DNA of 64,000 bases from Clostridia bacterium (lineage in GTDB: Bacteria > Bacillota > Clostridia > Christensenellales > Aristaeellaceae). The position numbers and the translations under genes were made by a program. This document shows, in pieces, positions 15,097-23,792 of this stretch (position 1 is its first letter; each line of letters begins with the position of its first letter). The stretch is taken from NCBI GenBank assembly GCA_017527065.1, contig JAFXQO010000042.1, positions 53,205 to 117,204 on the forward strand, in the 5' to 3' direction. The notes beneath the pieces are model-generated. The model searched no databases. It was not told the origin of the DNA and saw only the letters and a list, made by a program, of their open reading frames with translations.

Positions 15097-17027
15097 TTTT
15101 CATTTTCCTCCTTCGTATAGGGCAGAAGGCCGCCGGCCTTCAATATCGCCTTCTGGCGCGCCGTGAAGGCGCACGTGAGTTTAAACGCCTCGCCCGTGGT
15201 CTCGTCGGTCAGTGTGATCTCGCCCGCGTCCATGCCAGCGAACACGCCGTCGAGCCGCAGCGCGTCTCCCTGGTTCAGCCTGTCGTAATCGTCGGGGTTT
15301 TTGAAGGTCAGCGGCAGGATGCCGGCGTTGATGAGGTTCGCTACATGGATGCGCGCGAAGCTCTTGGCCGCCACCGCCCGCACGCCCAGGTACAGCGGCA
15401 CCAGCGCCGCGTGCTCCCGCGAGGAGCCCTGGCCGTAATTCGAGCCGCCCACCACGATGCTCTGCCCCGCCGCCTTCGCGCGCTCGGGGAAGGTCTTGTC
15501 GCACACGCCGAAGCAGAACTGCGACAGATACGGGATGTTCGAGCGATACGGCAGGATCTTCGCGCCGGCGGGCATGATGTGGTCGGTGGTGATGTTGTCG
15601 CCCACCTTCAGCGTGAGCGGAGCGGCGATTTCGTCGGTCAGCGGGCGGCTGGCCGGGAAGGGCTTGATGTTCGGGCCGCGAACGACGCTCAGCGAGGCCG
15701 CCTCCGCCGGATCGGCCGGGGCCAGCACGGCGCTGTCGTCGATTTTGAACGAATCAGCTAGCTTCACCTGCGGCATGTCGCCCAGCAGGCGCGGATCGGT
15801 GATCTCGCCGGTCAGCGCCGCCGCCACCGCCGTCTCGGGCGAGACCAGATAGACCTGCGCGTCCGCGGTGCCGCTGCGGCCCTCGAAGTTGCGGTTGAAG
15901 GTGCGCAGGGACACGCCGCCGGAATTCGGCGAGAAGCCCATGCCGATGCAGGGGCCGCAGGCGCACTCCAGCACGCGGGCGCCGCTGGCGAGGATGTCGC
16001 CCAGGGCGCCGCATTCGGCCAGCATGGAGAGCACCTGCTTCGAGCCGGGCGAAATGGACAGGCTGACGGCGGGCGACACGGTCTTGCCTTTCAAAAGCGC
16101 CGCCACCTTGAGCATATCCAGGAGCGACGAGTTGGTGCAGGAGCCGATGCACACCTGATCCACCTTCACGCCCTTGAACGAGGAGACCTTGACCACGTTG
16201 TCCGGACTGTGGGGGCAGGCGATGAGCGGCTCGAGGGCGGACAGGTCGATGTCGATCACGCGATCATATACCGCGTCCGCGTCGCTGGACAGGCTCGTCC
16301 AGTCGGCCTCGCGGCCCTCGGCTTTCAGGAAGGCGCGGGTCACCTCGTCGGAGGGGAAGATGGAGGTCGTCGCGCCGAGCTCTGTGCCCATGTTGGTGAT
16401 GGTGGCGCGCTCGGGAACGGAGAGCGAAGAGACGCCCTCGCCGCCCCACTCGATGATCGAGCCCACGCCGCCCTTCACGGAAAGGATGCGCAGGATCTCG
16501 AGGCTCACGTCCTTGGCCGTGACGAAGGGCCGCAAATGGCCGGTGAGGTTCACCTTGATCATCTTCGGCATGGTGATGTAGTACGCGCCGCCGCCCATGG
16601 CGACCGCCACGTCCAGACCGCCCGCGCCGAAGGCCAGCATGCCCAGGCCGCCGCCGGTGGGCGTGTGGCTGTCGGAGCCGATCAGGGTCTTTCCGGGAAC
16701 GCCGAAGCGCTCCAGGTGCACCTGGTGGCAGATGCCGTTGCCGGGCCGGGAGAACCAGATGCCGTGCTTTTTCGCCACGGACTGGATGTAGCGGTGGTCG
16801 TCGGGGTTTTCAAAGCCGCATTGCAGCGTGTTGTGGTCGATATAGGCCACGCTGCGTTCGGTGCGCACGCGGTCGATGCCCATGGTCTCGAATTCCAGGT
16901 AGGCCATGGTGCCGGTGGCGTCCTGCGTGAGCGTCTGGTCGATCCGGAGGGCGACCTCGCTGCCGGGCGTCATGTCTCCGCTGACCAGATGCGATTTGAT
17001 GATCTTCTGAGCGATCGTCAGGCCCAT
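15093..17027 (-). CDS. Aconitate hydratase
   Basis: The 644-residue enzyme is a short bacterial/mitochondrial-type aconitase: LIGSDSHTPTGGGLGMLAFGAGG, then the [4Fe-4S] ligands in CIGSCTNSS and ECACGPCIGMG, and a swivel domain with GGSNYGQGSSREHAAL. It converts citrate to isocitrate. It lies between the GntR regulator (3-base gap) and isocitrate dehydrogenase (4-base overlap), so it belongs to the Re-citrate synthase operon and supplies 2-oxoglutarate for glutamate. The family is also related to homoaconitase and isopropylmalate isomerase, but the context favours aconitase. Confidence 0.92.
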   Translation of the reverse strand: MGLTIAQKIIKSHLVSGDMTPGSEVALRIDQTLTQDATGTMAYLEFETMGIDRVRTERSVAYIDHNTLQCGFENPDDHRYIQSVAKKHGIWFSRPGNGICHQVHLERFGVPGKTLIGSDSHTPTGGGLGMLAFGAGGLDVAVAMGGGAYYITMPKMIKVNLTGHLRPFVTAKDVSLEILRILSVKGGVGSIIEWGGEGVSSLSVPERATITNMGTELGATTSIFPSDEVTRAFLKAEGREADWTSLSSDADAVYDRVIDIDLSALEPLIACPHSPDNVVKVSSFKGVKVDQVCIGSCTNSSLLDMLKVAALLKGKTVSPAVSLSISPGSKQVLSMLAECGALGDILASGARVLECACGPCIGMGFSPNSGGVSLRTFNRNFEGRSGTADAQVYLVSPETAVAAALTGEITDPRLLGDMPQVKLADSFKIDDSAVLAPADPAEAASLSVVRGPNIKPFPASRPLTDEIAAPLTLKVGDNITTDHIMPAGAKILPYRSNIPYLSQFCFGVCDKTFPERAKAAGQSIVVGGSNYGQGSSREHAALVPLYLGVRAVAAKSFARIHVANLINAGILPLTFKNPDDYDRLNQGDALRLDGVFAGMDAGEITLTDETTGEAFKLTCAFTARQKAILKAGGLLPYTKEENEK

Positions 17028-17030
17028 TTC

Positions 17031-17672
17031 TCACAACTCCTTCTCGATGATGTTTTTCAGCGCGTTCTCAACGTGCTCCGCCATCAGCGCCTCGGCCCTT
17101 GCGGAATCCCGCGCGGCGATGGCCTCGTAAATCGCCCTGTGTTCCTCCACCGACTTGACCGCGCGGCTGCGCTTCTGCATGGACTGGCGGCGGAATTTCT
17201 GAACCTTCTTGTGCAGCGGGGCCAGCGTGTCGCGCAGTATGGCGCTGTCGCAGCGGTTGTAGATCGTTTCGTGGAAGCGGCCGTCCATGATGCGCAGGTG
17301 GTCGGCGTCGCTCTTGCCCAGGTAGAATTCCTGGAAGTCGATGGCGTCGCGCAGCTCCTGCAGCCCCTCCTCCGTGAGGTGCTCGATGAAGCCCCGCACG
17401 GCCAATCCCTCGATGCGCATGCGTATGGCGCACATGTCCTCGAAATCCTTGCGGGTGATGCCCATCACCATGGTGCCCTTGGGCGTCTCCTCCACGAGAT
17501 GTTCCTGCGCGAGCCGCCTGAGGGCCTCGCGCACCGGCGTGCGGCTCACGCCCAGCTCGGCGCACAGCCGGAGCTCCGTGATGTACTCGCCCCGCTGGTA
17601 TTTGCCGCCCAGTATTTCCGCCTCCAGCCGCTCAAACACCTGATCGGCGAGGGAAACCGTCTTATACTCCAT
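17031..17672 (-). CDS. GntR-family (FadR/FCD) transcriptional regulator
   Basis: The 213-residue protein has an N-terminal winged helix (residues about 8-70, LRLCAELGVSRTPVREALRRL is the recognition segment) and a C-terminal all-helical FCD ligand domain (about 80-205), where family members bind carboxylates with a metal (DGRFHETIYN and EHRAIYEAIAARD carry its histidines). It is embedded between Re-citrate synthase and aconitase and probably senses citrate or a related acid. A TGTATACA palindrome over the operon's -10 is the likely operator. The ATG at 17672 follows AAGGGGAAG; an upstream GTG overlaps the previous stop. Confidence 0.9.
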   Translation of the reverse strand: MEYKTVSLADQVFERLEAEILGGKYQRGEYITELRLCAELGVSRTPVREALRRLAQEHLVEETPKGTMVMGITRKDFEDMCAIRMRIEGLAVRGFIEHLTEEGLQELRDAIDFQEFYLGKSDADHLRIMDGRFHETIYNRCDSAILRDTLAPLHKKVQKFRRQSMQKRSRAVKSVEEHRAIYEAIAARDSARAEALMAEHVENALKNIIEKEL

Positions 17673-17695
17673 ATCTCTGTCTTCCCCTTTCCCGT

Positions 17696-19072
17696 TCACA
17701 GTCTCATAAAGCGGCCGCCGGACAGTTCCTCGATCTTCGCCTCCAGCTCGTGCGTCGCCAGCGACGTCTGCCGGCCGTCCTCATACTCGCGGTCGATCCA
17801 TTCCTTGAGGGAAACGACCAGCGGATCCTTCTTGTCCACAGCCTCGCCGGGCGTGAGGCGGTAGTTCTCGTTGATCCAGTAGGCGATGCCGGCCAGGCCG
17901 CTCGCCTTGCCCAGCAGCACCGACGGGCTGCGCTTCAGGATTTTTCGCGTGTCGAAGATGGAATAGATTTCCGCGTCCTTCAAAAGTCCGTCCGCGTGGA
18001 TGCCCGCCCGGGTCATGTTGAAATTCCTGCCGACGAAGGGCGTCATCACGGGGATATCGTAGCCGATCTCCCGGTGGAAGTAGTCGGCGATGTCCGTCAC
18101 GGCGGTGGTGTCCATGCCGTCCAGCGAACCCCTGAGGGAGGCGTACTCCATGACCATGGCCTCCAGCGGAATGTTGCCCGTGCGCTCGCCGATGCCAAGC
18201 AGCGAGCAGTTGACGCCCGACGCGCCGTAAAGCCACGCCGTGGAAGCGTTGGCTACGGCCTTGTAGAAGTCGTTATGGCCGTGCCATTCGAGCATTTCGC
18301 TGGGCACGTCGGAATAGTGCTGCAGGCCGTAGATGATGCCCGGCACGCTGCGGGGCAGCGCCACCTCGGAGAAGGGCACGCCGTAGCCCATGGTGTCGCA
18401 GGCGCGAATCTTCACGGGGATGCCCGCGTCCTCGGACATCTTCATCAGCTCGTTCACGAACGGCACCACGAAGCCGTAGAAATCGGCGCGGGTGATGTCC
18501 TCCAGGTGGCAGCGCGGCATGACGCCGGCCTCGAACGCGTCCGCCACCGTCGCCAGGTAATAGTCCATCACCTGGCGGCGCGTCATCTTCATTTTCTTGA
18601 AGATATGATAGTCGCTGCAGGATACGAGGATGCCCGTCTCCCGGATGCCCATGTCCTTCACCAGCTTGAAATCCTCGCGGGTGGCGCGGATCCAGGTGGT
18701 GATCTCCGGAAAGCGATAGCCCAGCTCCTGGCACTTTTCGACCGCCTTCCTGTCCTTCTGGCTGTAGACGAAGAATTCCGTCTGCCGGATGACGCCGTAG
18801 GGACCGCCCAGGCGGCTCATAAGCTTATACAGCTCCACGATCTGCTCCACGGTGTACGGCTCCACGGACTGCTGCCCGTCGCGGAAGGAGGTGTCGGTGA
18901 TCCAGATGTCCTCCGGCATGCCCATGGGGACGCGCCGGTGGTTGAACGCCACGCGGGGCACTTCTTCGTAGGGGTAGATGTCGCGGTACAGGTTTGGATC
19001 TTCCACATCCTGAAGGGAATATTTATAGCTCTTTTGCTCCAGCAGATTGGTTTTTCCCGATATTTCCAGCAC
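17696..19072 (-). CDS. Re-type citrate synthase (homocitrate/isopropylmalate synthase family)
   Basis: The 458-residue protein belongs to the HMGL-like synthases. ITDTSFRDGQQS is the metal and substrate motif, EWHGHNDF carries the HxH metal ligands, and NCSLLGIGERTGN follows. Its length and start are like Clostridium kluyveri Re-citrate synthase, which condenses acetyl-CoA with oxaloacetate. No Si-citrate synthase lies in the window. Location in one operon with aconitase and isocitrate dehydrogenase strongly supports citrate as product; homocitrate synthase is the alternative. The start is GTG at 19072, 9 bases behind GAGGAGG. Confidence 0.85.
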   Translation of the reverse strand: MLEISGKTNLLEQKSYKYSLQDVEDPNLYRDIYPYEEVPRVAFNHRRVPMGMPEDIWITDTSFRDGQQSVEPYTVEQIVELYKLMSRLGGPYGVIRQTEFFVYSQKDRKAVEKCQELGYRFPEITTWIRATREDFKLVKDMGIRETGILVSCSDYHIFKKMKMTRRQVMDYYLATVADAFEAGVMPRCHLEDITRADFYGFVVPFVNELMKMSEDAGIPVKIRACDTMGYGVPFSEVALPRSVPGIIYGLQHYSDVPSEMLEWHGHNDFYKAVANASTAWLYGASGVNCSLLGIGERTGNIPLEAMVMEYASLRGSLDGMDTTAVTDIADYFHREIGYDIPVMTPFVGRNFNMTRAGIHADGLLKDAEIYSIFDTRKILKRSPSVLLGKASGLAGIAYWINENYRLTPGEAVDKKDPLVVSLKEWIDREYEDGRQTSLATHELEAKIEELSGGRFMRL

Positions 19073-19113
19073 GGCTCACGCCTCCTCGTTTCCAAGCGCT
19101 GCATTTTGGTATT

Positions 19114-19142
19114 ATTGTATACATATATGCCGCATCTGTCAA
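19114..19142 (-). promoter_or_regulatory. Promoter of the citrate operon with GntR-type operator
   Basis: On the minus strand TTGACA (19142-19137), 17 bases, TACAAT (19119-19114). The palindrome TGTATACA (19116-19123) overlaps the -10, and TTGTATACAT fits the TNGTATACNA pattern of FCD-type GntR operators. The GntR protein encoded in the operon would thus control its own transcription. Confidence 0.7.
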
Positions 19143-19277
19143 TACCATACCGCGTAGTATTTTGATTTTTTTCTAATCTTAATAATTCAAAACGGCGCTT
19201 CATGTGTGCAGTTTGACCGGGATACTGGCATTTTTCAGGAAAAAGGCCTTCTTTTTCAAAAAACATCGCCGTGCCCC

Positions 19278-19306
19278 TTGACAAACGGCGCGGCAGACGA
19301 TATAAT
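19278..19306 (+). promoter_or_regulatory. Perfect consensus promoter of a non-coding RNA
   Basis: TTGACA (19278-19283), exactly 17 bases, TATAAT (19301-19306). No open frame with a ribosome binding site follows; transcription should begin near 19313. Confidence 0.8.
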
Positions 19307-19312
19307 GAACGC

Positions 19313-19556
19313 GTGTTAAGAAATGACGCACGGTTTATCCTGGGGTGTGCGCCACGGTTTCTGCTTTTACCCACATCTTCACAAAAGGATTCCGGGTCGG
19401 TATGTGGATGTCAGGCCCCCATTGTCAGGGGAAGGCAGCAAGCAGCCGCAGGTCTCCGTCCTGCCTGAGCGGCGGGTGAAAAAGCAGGGTCGAACGGCAC
19501 TCATGGGATAACTTTTTCGGGGCGCTGGATCAGTTCCAGCGCCCCATTTCTGTCTG
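19313..19556 (+). ncRNA. Structured non-coding RNA of unassigned family
   Basis: The unit has a consensus promoter, about 200 nt of structured sequence and a strong terminator, and no convincing coding frame. Long-range pairs close it: GTTA/TAAC and ATGA/TCAT join the ends, and CTGCTTTT (19361-19368) pairs with AAAAGCAG (19480-19487), extended by ACCC/GGGT. Internal hairpins include CGCAC/GTGCG, CCACAT/ATGTGG and GCAGG-TCTCCGT-CCTGC. The bases GTCAGG...GGAAGGCAGCAAGCAGC recall the SRP RNA S-domain (GTCAGG...GGAAGGAAGCAGC) but the apical loop does not fit. Size and end-to-end pairing would also fit 6S RNA. High expression is expected; the family is open. Confidence 0.65.
19519..19556 (+). terminator. 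Terminator of the non-coding RNA
   Basis: GGGGCGCTGGA (19519-19529) pairs with TCCAGCGCCCC (19535-19545), followed by ATTTCTGTCTG. It lies just before the converging L,D-transpeptidase gene. Confidence 0.8.
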
Positions 19557-19572
19557 TTTCCCCTGTTGGTTT

Positions 19573-21405
19573 TCAATACACCACGACCGTCGTGCCGGAG
19601 GAGCAGTTGTCCCAGATCCATTTGGCGTCGGCCACGGCCAGGCGCACGCAGCCATGTGAGGCCTTCCGGCCCAGCGCGTTGACCGAGCTGCGGCGCAGCG
19701 TGCTCTCGTCCTGCTGACTGTAGAGCACCGAGTGGAACATGATGTCGTCCTCGATATACCAGGCGTATTGGGCCCAGCAATCGAACTTCTCAAAATAGTG
19801 CCAGCGGGCGCCGCGGCCCGTGTTGGTGAAAGTGCCCTTGGGCGTGGGCGAGCTTTCCAGGCCGGAGGAGCAGACGAAGGTCTTTGTGAGGATGGTATAA
19901 TTGTCCATCAGGTCCACCGCGTAGATATACACGCGCTGCTCGCTGAGGCTCACCTTGATCTGATACGGCTTGACGGACTTGACCGCGTCTTCGGAAAAGA
20001 GCGTGTACTGCGTCGTCTGGTCGGCGATGCCGGTCTCCTCCATCTTGTTGCGCAGTTGGAAGTGGGTCACGGCTCTTTCGGTGCCGCCGCCGAATACGCC
20101 GTCCACGCCGCTGGCGGTGAGATAGCCCAGCGAATAGAGCCGCCGCTGCACGCGCATCACGTCGTCTCCGGAATCGCCCTTGCGCAGCGCGTCGCTGTAG
20201 ACGGGAATGCCGTCCTCCAGGAAGCGGCGCTGCAGGGCGTCGTCCATCTCCCCTGTGGCCTCAAACCCGAAGGCGTCCGCGCCGGAAACCTCCTCCGGCT
20301 GCACTTCATAGGGATTGTTTTCCGGGTCGCTCGCGGCCGCCAGCACCTCGGAAGCCGCCGCGCCGTCAATGATCTCTTCGACGGCTGCGTCGGGCGCGGT
20401 GGTCGTCTTTGGGGCCAGGTCGGGATGGTCGATCACGTATAGATACTTTTCCAGCGCCATGACGCCCTTCTGTGTGGCGTTGTCATAGACGCCGCTGGCC
20501 GAGCCGTTCATAAAGCCCAGAATGATGAGCTGCTTCTGCACGCGCTTCACCACGTCGCCCGACGACCAGAGTGTCAGATAGTTGTAGACGGGCTTCTTCG
20601 CCGCCGTCGCGTCGTCGGAGAAAAGGCGCTTCTGCGTCTCGCGGTCGGCCATGCCGGTTTCCGCCAGGCCGCTGGCCGCCTGAAAGGCGACGAGCGCCGT
20701 TTCGGAGTTCACGCCGAATACGCCGTCCGCCGCGTCGTTCAGGTAGTTCAGCGCCACAAGCCGCCGCTGAACGCGCAGCGCCGCCGGCCCGTTGTCCCCC
20801 TTCGCCACATCGCACAGATACAGCGTGTCCGCGTCCTCATAGAGGCGCTCCTGCAGCGCAAGGTCGGCCGTGCCGTCCACTTTGGTCTGAGGCGTGGGCT
20901 CCGGGGTCGGAACCGCGGTCGGCGCGGGCGTCGGCGTGGGTTCGGGGGTCGCCTTTGGCCCAGGCGTCGCGGCCGGCGCGCCGGAGGGCCTGGCGTTAAC
21001 CGGCGCAGGCGCGGTGCCGGGCCTGGCCGTGGCCGGCGTGGTTTGGGTCGGCTCGGGCGTAGGCGCGATCGTGGGCTCGGGTGTGATGGCGGCGATCATC
21101 TCGTCGATTTGCTTCTGCTCCACGAGACGGATATAGCTCTCGCACTCCTTCACGGCCTGGCTGGTGTTGCCGCCGTAGATGCCGTCGAAGCTGTTGAGGT
21201 AAAACCCCAGGGTGTACAGCCGCTTTTGAAGCGCCTCGACCTGGCCGCCGCGGCTGTCCATGCGCAGCTCCACGGCCTCCTCGACGATCTCGACGGCCCG
21301 CACGGTCTCCCCGGACGTCACTTCTTCCTGCTCCGCGAAGGCGGACAGAACCGGCAAAAGCAGCAGCGCCGCCAGCGCCAGCAGAATCATTTTCTTTATC
21401 GTCAT
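19573..21405 (-). CDS. Secreted L,D-transpeptidase with peptidoglycan-binding repeats
   Basis: The 610-residue protein has a signal peptide (MILLALAALLLLPVLSAFA), a first PG_binding_1-like module (residues about 45-95), a TPEPT-rich linker, two more modules (about 205-330, e.g. ALRVQRRLVALNYLNDAADG), a fourth (about 400-462), and a C-terminal YkuD domain whose catalytic motif SHGCVRL puts the nucleophile at about Cys586. It cross-links peptidoglycan outside the membrane through 3-3 bonds. Four wall-binding modules are more than usual. The ATG at 21405 is chosen because the signal peptide starts there; the frame continues upstream without a plausible start, and its ribosome binding site is weak. 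Confidence 0.9.
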   Translation of the reverse strand: MTIKKMILLALAALLLLPVLSAFAEQEEVTSGETVRAVEIVEEAVELRMDSRGGQVEALQKRLYTLGFYLNSFDGIYGGNTSQAVKECESYIRLVEQKQIDEMIAAITPEPTIAPTPEPTQTTPATARPGTAPAPVNARPSGAPAATPGPKATPEPTPTPAPTAVPTPEPTPQTKVDGTADLALQERLYEDADTLYLCDVAKGDNGPAALRVQRRLVALNYLNDAADGVFGVNSETALVAFQAASGLAETGMADRETQKRLFSDDATAAKKPVYNYLTLWSSGDVVKRVQKQLIILGFMNGSASGVYDNATQKGVMALEKYLYVIDHPDLAPKTTTAPDAAVEEIIDGAAASEVLAAASDPENNPYEVQPEEVSGADAFGFEATGEMDDALQRRFLEDGIPVYSDALRKGDSGDDVMRVQRRLYSLGYLTASGVDGVFGGGTERAVTHFQLRNKMEETGIADQTTQYTLFSEDAVKSVKPYQIKVSLSEQRVYIYAVDLMDNYTILTKTFVCSSGLESSPTPKGTFTNTGRGARWHYFEKFDCWAQYAWYIEDDIMFHSVLYSQQDESTLRRSSVNALGRKASHGCVRLAVADAKWIWDNCSSGTTVVVY

Positions 21406-21617
21406 GACTTTTGCACCATATTCCTGAATTTGTTTTTCCGGCCATCGCCTGTCTGCTAATAAGACGCGCCGGAAGGCGGTTTTGTGGCATAAAAAGCATA
21501 TTAATTTCCGGTATCGCGGCAGGATTGCTTTATGCGGCGAAGAAATCATTTTTGGCACTTGCCTGTCGGGCGTTTTTCCTGTATACTGGGACATGTAATA
21601 TTGATATTATCATATAG

Positions 21618-22666
21618 GTTAACACGGAATCCTTCATATACATTGTCGACGCCGCGTATGAGGATGAATGCCCACCCGGCTGCATCGACCCGCTGTACGA
21701 AGTAAACAAGGATCTGCTGGATGATCCTGCCATTGGGTTCCCGCCGTATATAACGAACACGGAGGCCTACGGATGGCTTATCACCACCAGCGCGCCGGTA
21801 TACGACGGGGACGGAAACATTATCTGCTATGCCATGGTGGATGTTTCCATGGATTATATCAAGGCGCAGCAGGCCTGGTTCACGCTGATGCTGAGCCTGA
21901 CCCTCGTCGCCCTGACCGTGCTGATCAGCCTGCTTTCCATTTGGATCGTGAACAGGGCGATCATCCGGCCCATCAATCTGCTCAGCAGCGCCGCCGCGCA
22001 CTACAGCGCCCAGCAGGAGGACAGCAGCGAATTGGACAACCTGCCGATCAAATCGAAGGATGAGATTCAATCGCTGTATTCGTCCCTGAAAAAGATGGTG
22101 GAGAATACCCGCAGCTATATCCACAGTCTGAAAGAGACGAAGCTGGAATTGACCCAGACGAGAATCGAAGCTGACACAATGAACGAGCTGGCCCACAAGG
22201 ACGCGTTGACCGGCGTAGGAAGCAAGCTTGCCTACGACAAAAGCAGGTGATGAAGCTGGCTGAAGAAATCAGGCAGGGCGTCGCGCGGTTCGGCATCGTG
22301 ATTGTGGATATGAACGATCTGAAAAAGCTGAACGATACCTACGGTCATGAATGCGGTAATGACGCGATCAGGACGACGTGCTCCATCATATGTGAAGTAT
22401 TCGCCCATTCACCCGTCTTCCGTTTCGGCGGCGATGAGTTTGTGGTGATCATTAAAGGACGGGATTATGATCATATTGAGGAACGGGCGGCGCAGTTCAG
22501 GAGAGCCGCCGAGGCGGCGGACGGCCAGCCGTGGGAAAAGGTGAATGCGGCGCTTGGTTACGCGCTGTATGATGGCGAAGAGACGGTAGAGGCTGTTTTC
22601 CGCAGCGCCGACTATCGGATGTATGAGAAGAAGAAAGAGATGAAGGGCGGCGGTCAATCGGAATAA
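21618..22666 (+). pseudogene. Broken diguanylate cyclase (sensor-TM-HAMP-GGDEF)
   Basis: The reading frame from 21621 (NTESFIYIVDAAYEDE) is the second half of an extracellular sensor domain and has no start: a stop codon precedes it at 21615. It continues through a membrane helix (LMLSLTLVALTVLISLLSIW) and HAMP segment to LAHKDALTGVGSKLAYDK, where it hits a stop at 22248. The GGDEF domain resumes in the next frame as VMKLAEEIRQG...RFGGDEFVVI. One extra A in the AAAA run near 22238 would restore YDKKQVMKLAEEI. So the gene is 5'-truncated and has a one-base deletion. The GGDEF motif is intact, so the 139-residue C-terminal piece (ATG at 22247) could still be made. Confidence 0.8.
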
Positions 22667-22695
22667 TCCTTTGTTACTTTTTACAAACTCTTTCC

Positions 22696-22724
22696 TTTAC
22701 ATTCCCCCGCGGCGATGCTATAAT
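22696..22724 (+). promoter_or_regulatory. tRNA promoter
   Basis: TTTACA (22696-22701), 17 bases, TATAAT (22719-22724), 12 bases before the mature tRNA. Confidence 0.75.
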
Positions 22725-22736
22725 ACATTCTGTTGC

Positions 22737-22809
22737 GGGGCATTAGCGCAGTTGGTAGCGCACAACACTGGCAGTGTTGGGGTCAGGAGTTCGAATCTCC
22801 TATGCTCCA
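22737..22809 (+). tRNA. tRNA-Ala (anticodon GGC)
   Basis: A complete cloverleaf is readable: the acceptor GGGGCAT pairs with ATGCTCC and includes the G3-U70 wobble that identifies tRNA-Ala. The D-arm is GCGC/GCGC, the anticodon stem CAACA/TGTTG encloses CTGGCAG (anticodon GGC), and the T-arm is AGGAG-TTCGAAT-CTCCT. The 3' CCA is not encoded. It reads GCC/GCU codons, GCC being abundant in this genome. Confidence 0.97.
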
Positions 22810-22815
22810 CTCGCG

Positions 22816-22850
22816 AATCCGAACCGTTCAAACGGCTCGGATTTGTTTTT
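22816..22850 (+). terminator. Terminator of tRNA-Ala
   Basis: AATCCGA (22816-22822) pairs with TCGGATT (22837-22843), with CCGTT/ACGG inside, followed by TGTTTTTT. Confidence 0.85.
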
Positions 22851-22868
22851 TAAAGGAGGATCGCCGCC

Positions 22869-23753
22869 ATGTACGACCTGGTGAAGGTGTCGGAGAGATG
22901 CTACTACATACAGAGCCCGACGAACATCGGCGCGGTTGTGACCGGCGAGGATCAGGTGTGCCTGATCGACAGCGGAAACGATAAAGACGCGGGGAAAAAG
23001 GTCAAGAGGATTCTGGACGGGAACGGATGGAAGCTCCAGGCCGTCTACAATACGCACGCCCACGCCGATCATACCGGCGGAAACCAGTACCTGCAGAAGC
23101 AGACGGGCTGCCGCGTCTATGCCCGCGGCGTTGAGCATGCTTTCGCGGCGCATCCGATCCTGGAGCCCTCCTTCCTGTACGGCGCGAATCCCCCGGGAGA
23201 GCTGCGGCACAAGTTCCTGTTGGCGCAGGACTGCGACGCAATGCCCCTCACGGTGGATTGCCTGCCGGAGGGGATGCGGATCATCCCCCTGCCAGGCCAT
23301 TCATGGGACATGGCCGGCTTCCTGACCGCGGACGGCGTCGCCTACTTGGGGGACTGCCTGTCCAGCCGGGAGACGCTGGAAAAATACCAGATCAGTTTCC
23401 TCGTGGATGTTCAGGCGTATCTTGAAACGCTGGAGGCCATACAGCGCATCGAGGCGCGGCTGTTCGTTCCCTCCCATGCGCAGCCGGCGGAGGACATCGT
23501 CCCGCTCGCGCAGGCCAATATCCGAAAGGTTTATGATGTGGCCGACGCCATCCTGCGCATCTGCCAAAACCCCACGACCTTTGAAGGCATAATGAAGCGG
23601 CTCTTTGACGAATTCCATCTGACGATGACCTTCGAGCAGCACGCGCTGGTCGGGAGCACGGTCAGGTCTTACCTGACATGGCTGAAGGAACAGGGCCGCC
23701 TCCGGGCGTTCTTTGAGGAAAACACTCTGCTCTGGACGGCGGAAGGCGAATGA
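22869..23753 (+). CDS. MBL-fold metallo-hydrolase
   Basis: The 294-residue protein has the metallo-beta-lactamase fold: THAHADHTGG gives the HxHxDH zinc motif, PLPGHSWDM the next histidine and YLGDCLSS the bridging Asp. After the core (residues 1-205) a helical C-terminal domain (about 215-294) carries a winged-helix-like segment typical of the LACTB2/glyoxalase-II-like group (FEQHALVGSTVRSYLTWLKEQGRL). The substrate is unknown; thioesters or small RNAs are known targets of relatives. It is the first of three genes on the plus strand running to 25183. Confidence 0.88.
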   Translation: MYDLVKVSERCYYIQSPTNIGAVVTGEDQVCLIDSGNDKDAGKKVKRILDGNGWKLQAVYNTHAHADHTGGNQYLQKQTGCRVYARGVEHAFAAHPILEPSFLYGANPPGELRHKFLLAQDCDAMPLTVDCLPEGMRIIPLPGHSWDMAGFLTADGVAYLGDCLSSRETLEKYQISFLVDVQAYLETLEAIQRIEARLFVPSHAQPAEDIVPLAQANIRKVYDVADAILRICQNPTTFEGIMKRLFDEFHLTMTFEQHALVGSTVRSYLTWLKEQGRLRAFFEENTLLWTAEGE

Positions 23754-23792
23754 TACCGACGCACGGCAAACATTGAGCGAGGAGCGCGGACG

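Noticed and set aside
19313-19556. Calling the RNA as SRP RNA
   Set aside because: GTCAGG and AGCAGC are present, but the GGAA tetraloop with its short stem is not, and no Alu-type 5' domain is recognisable; left unassigned.
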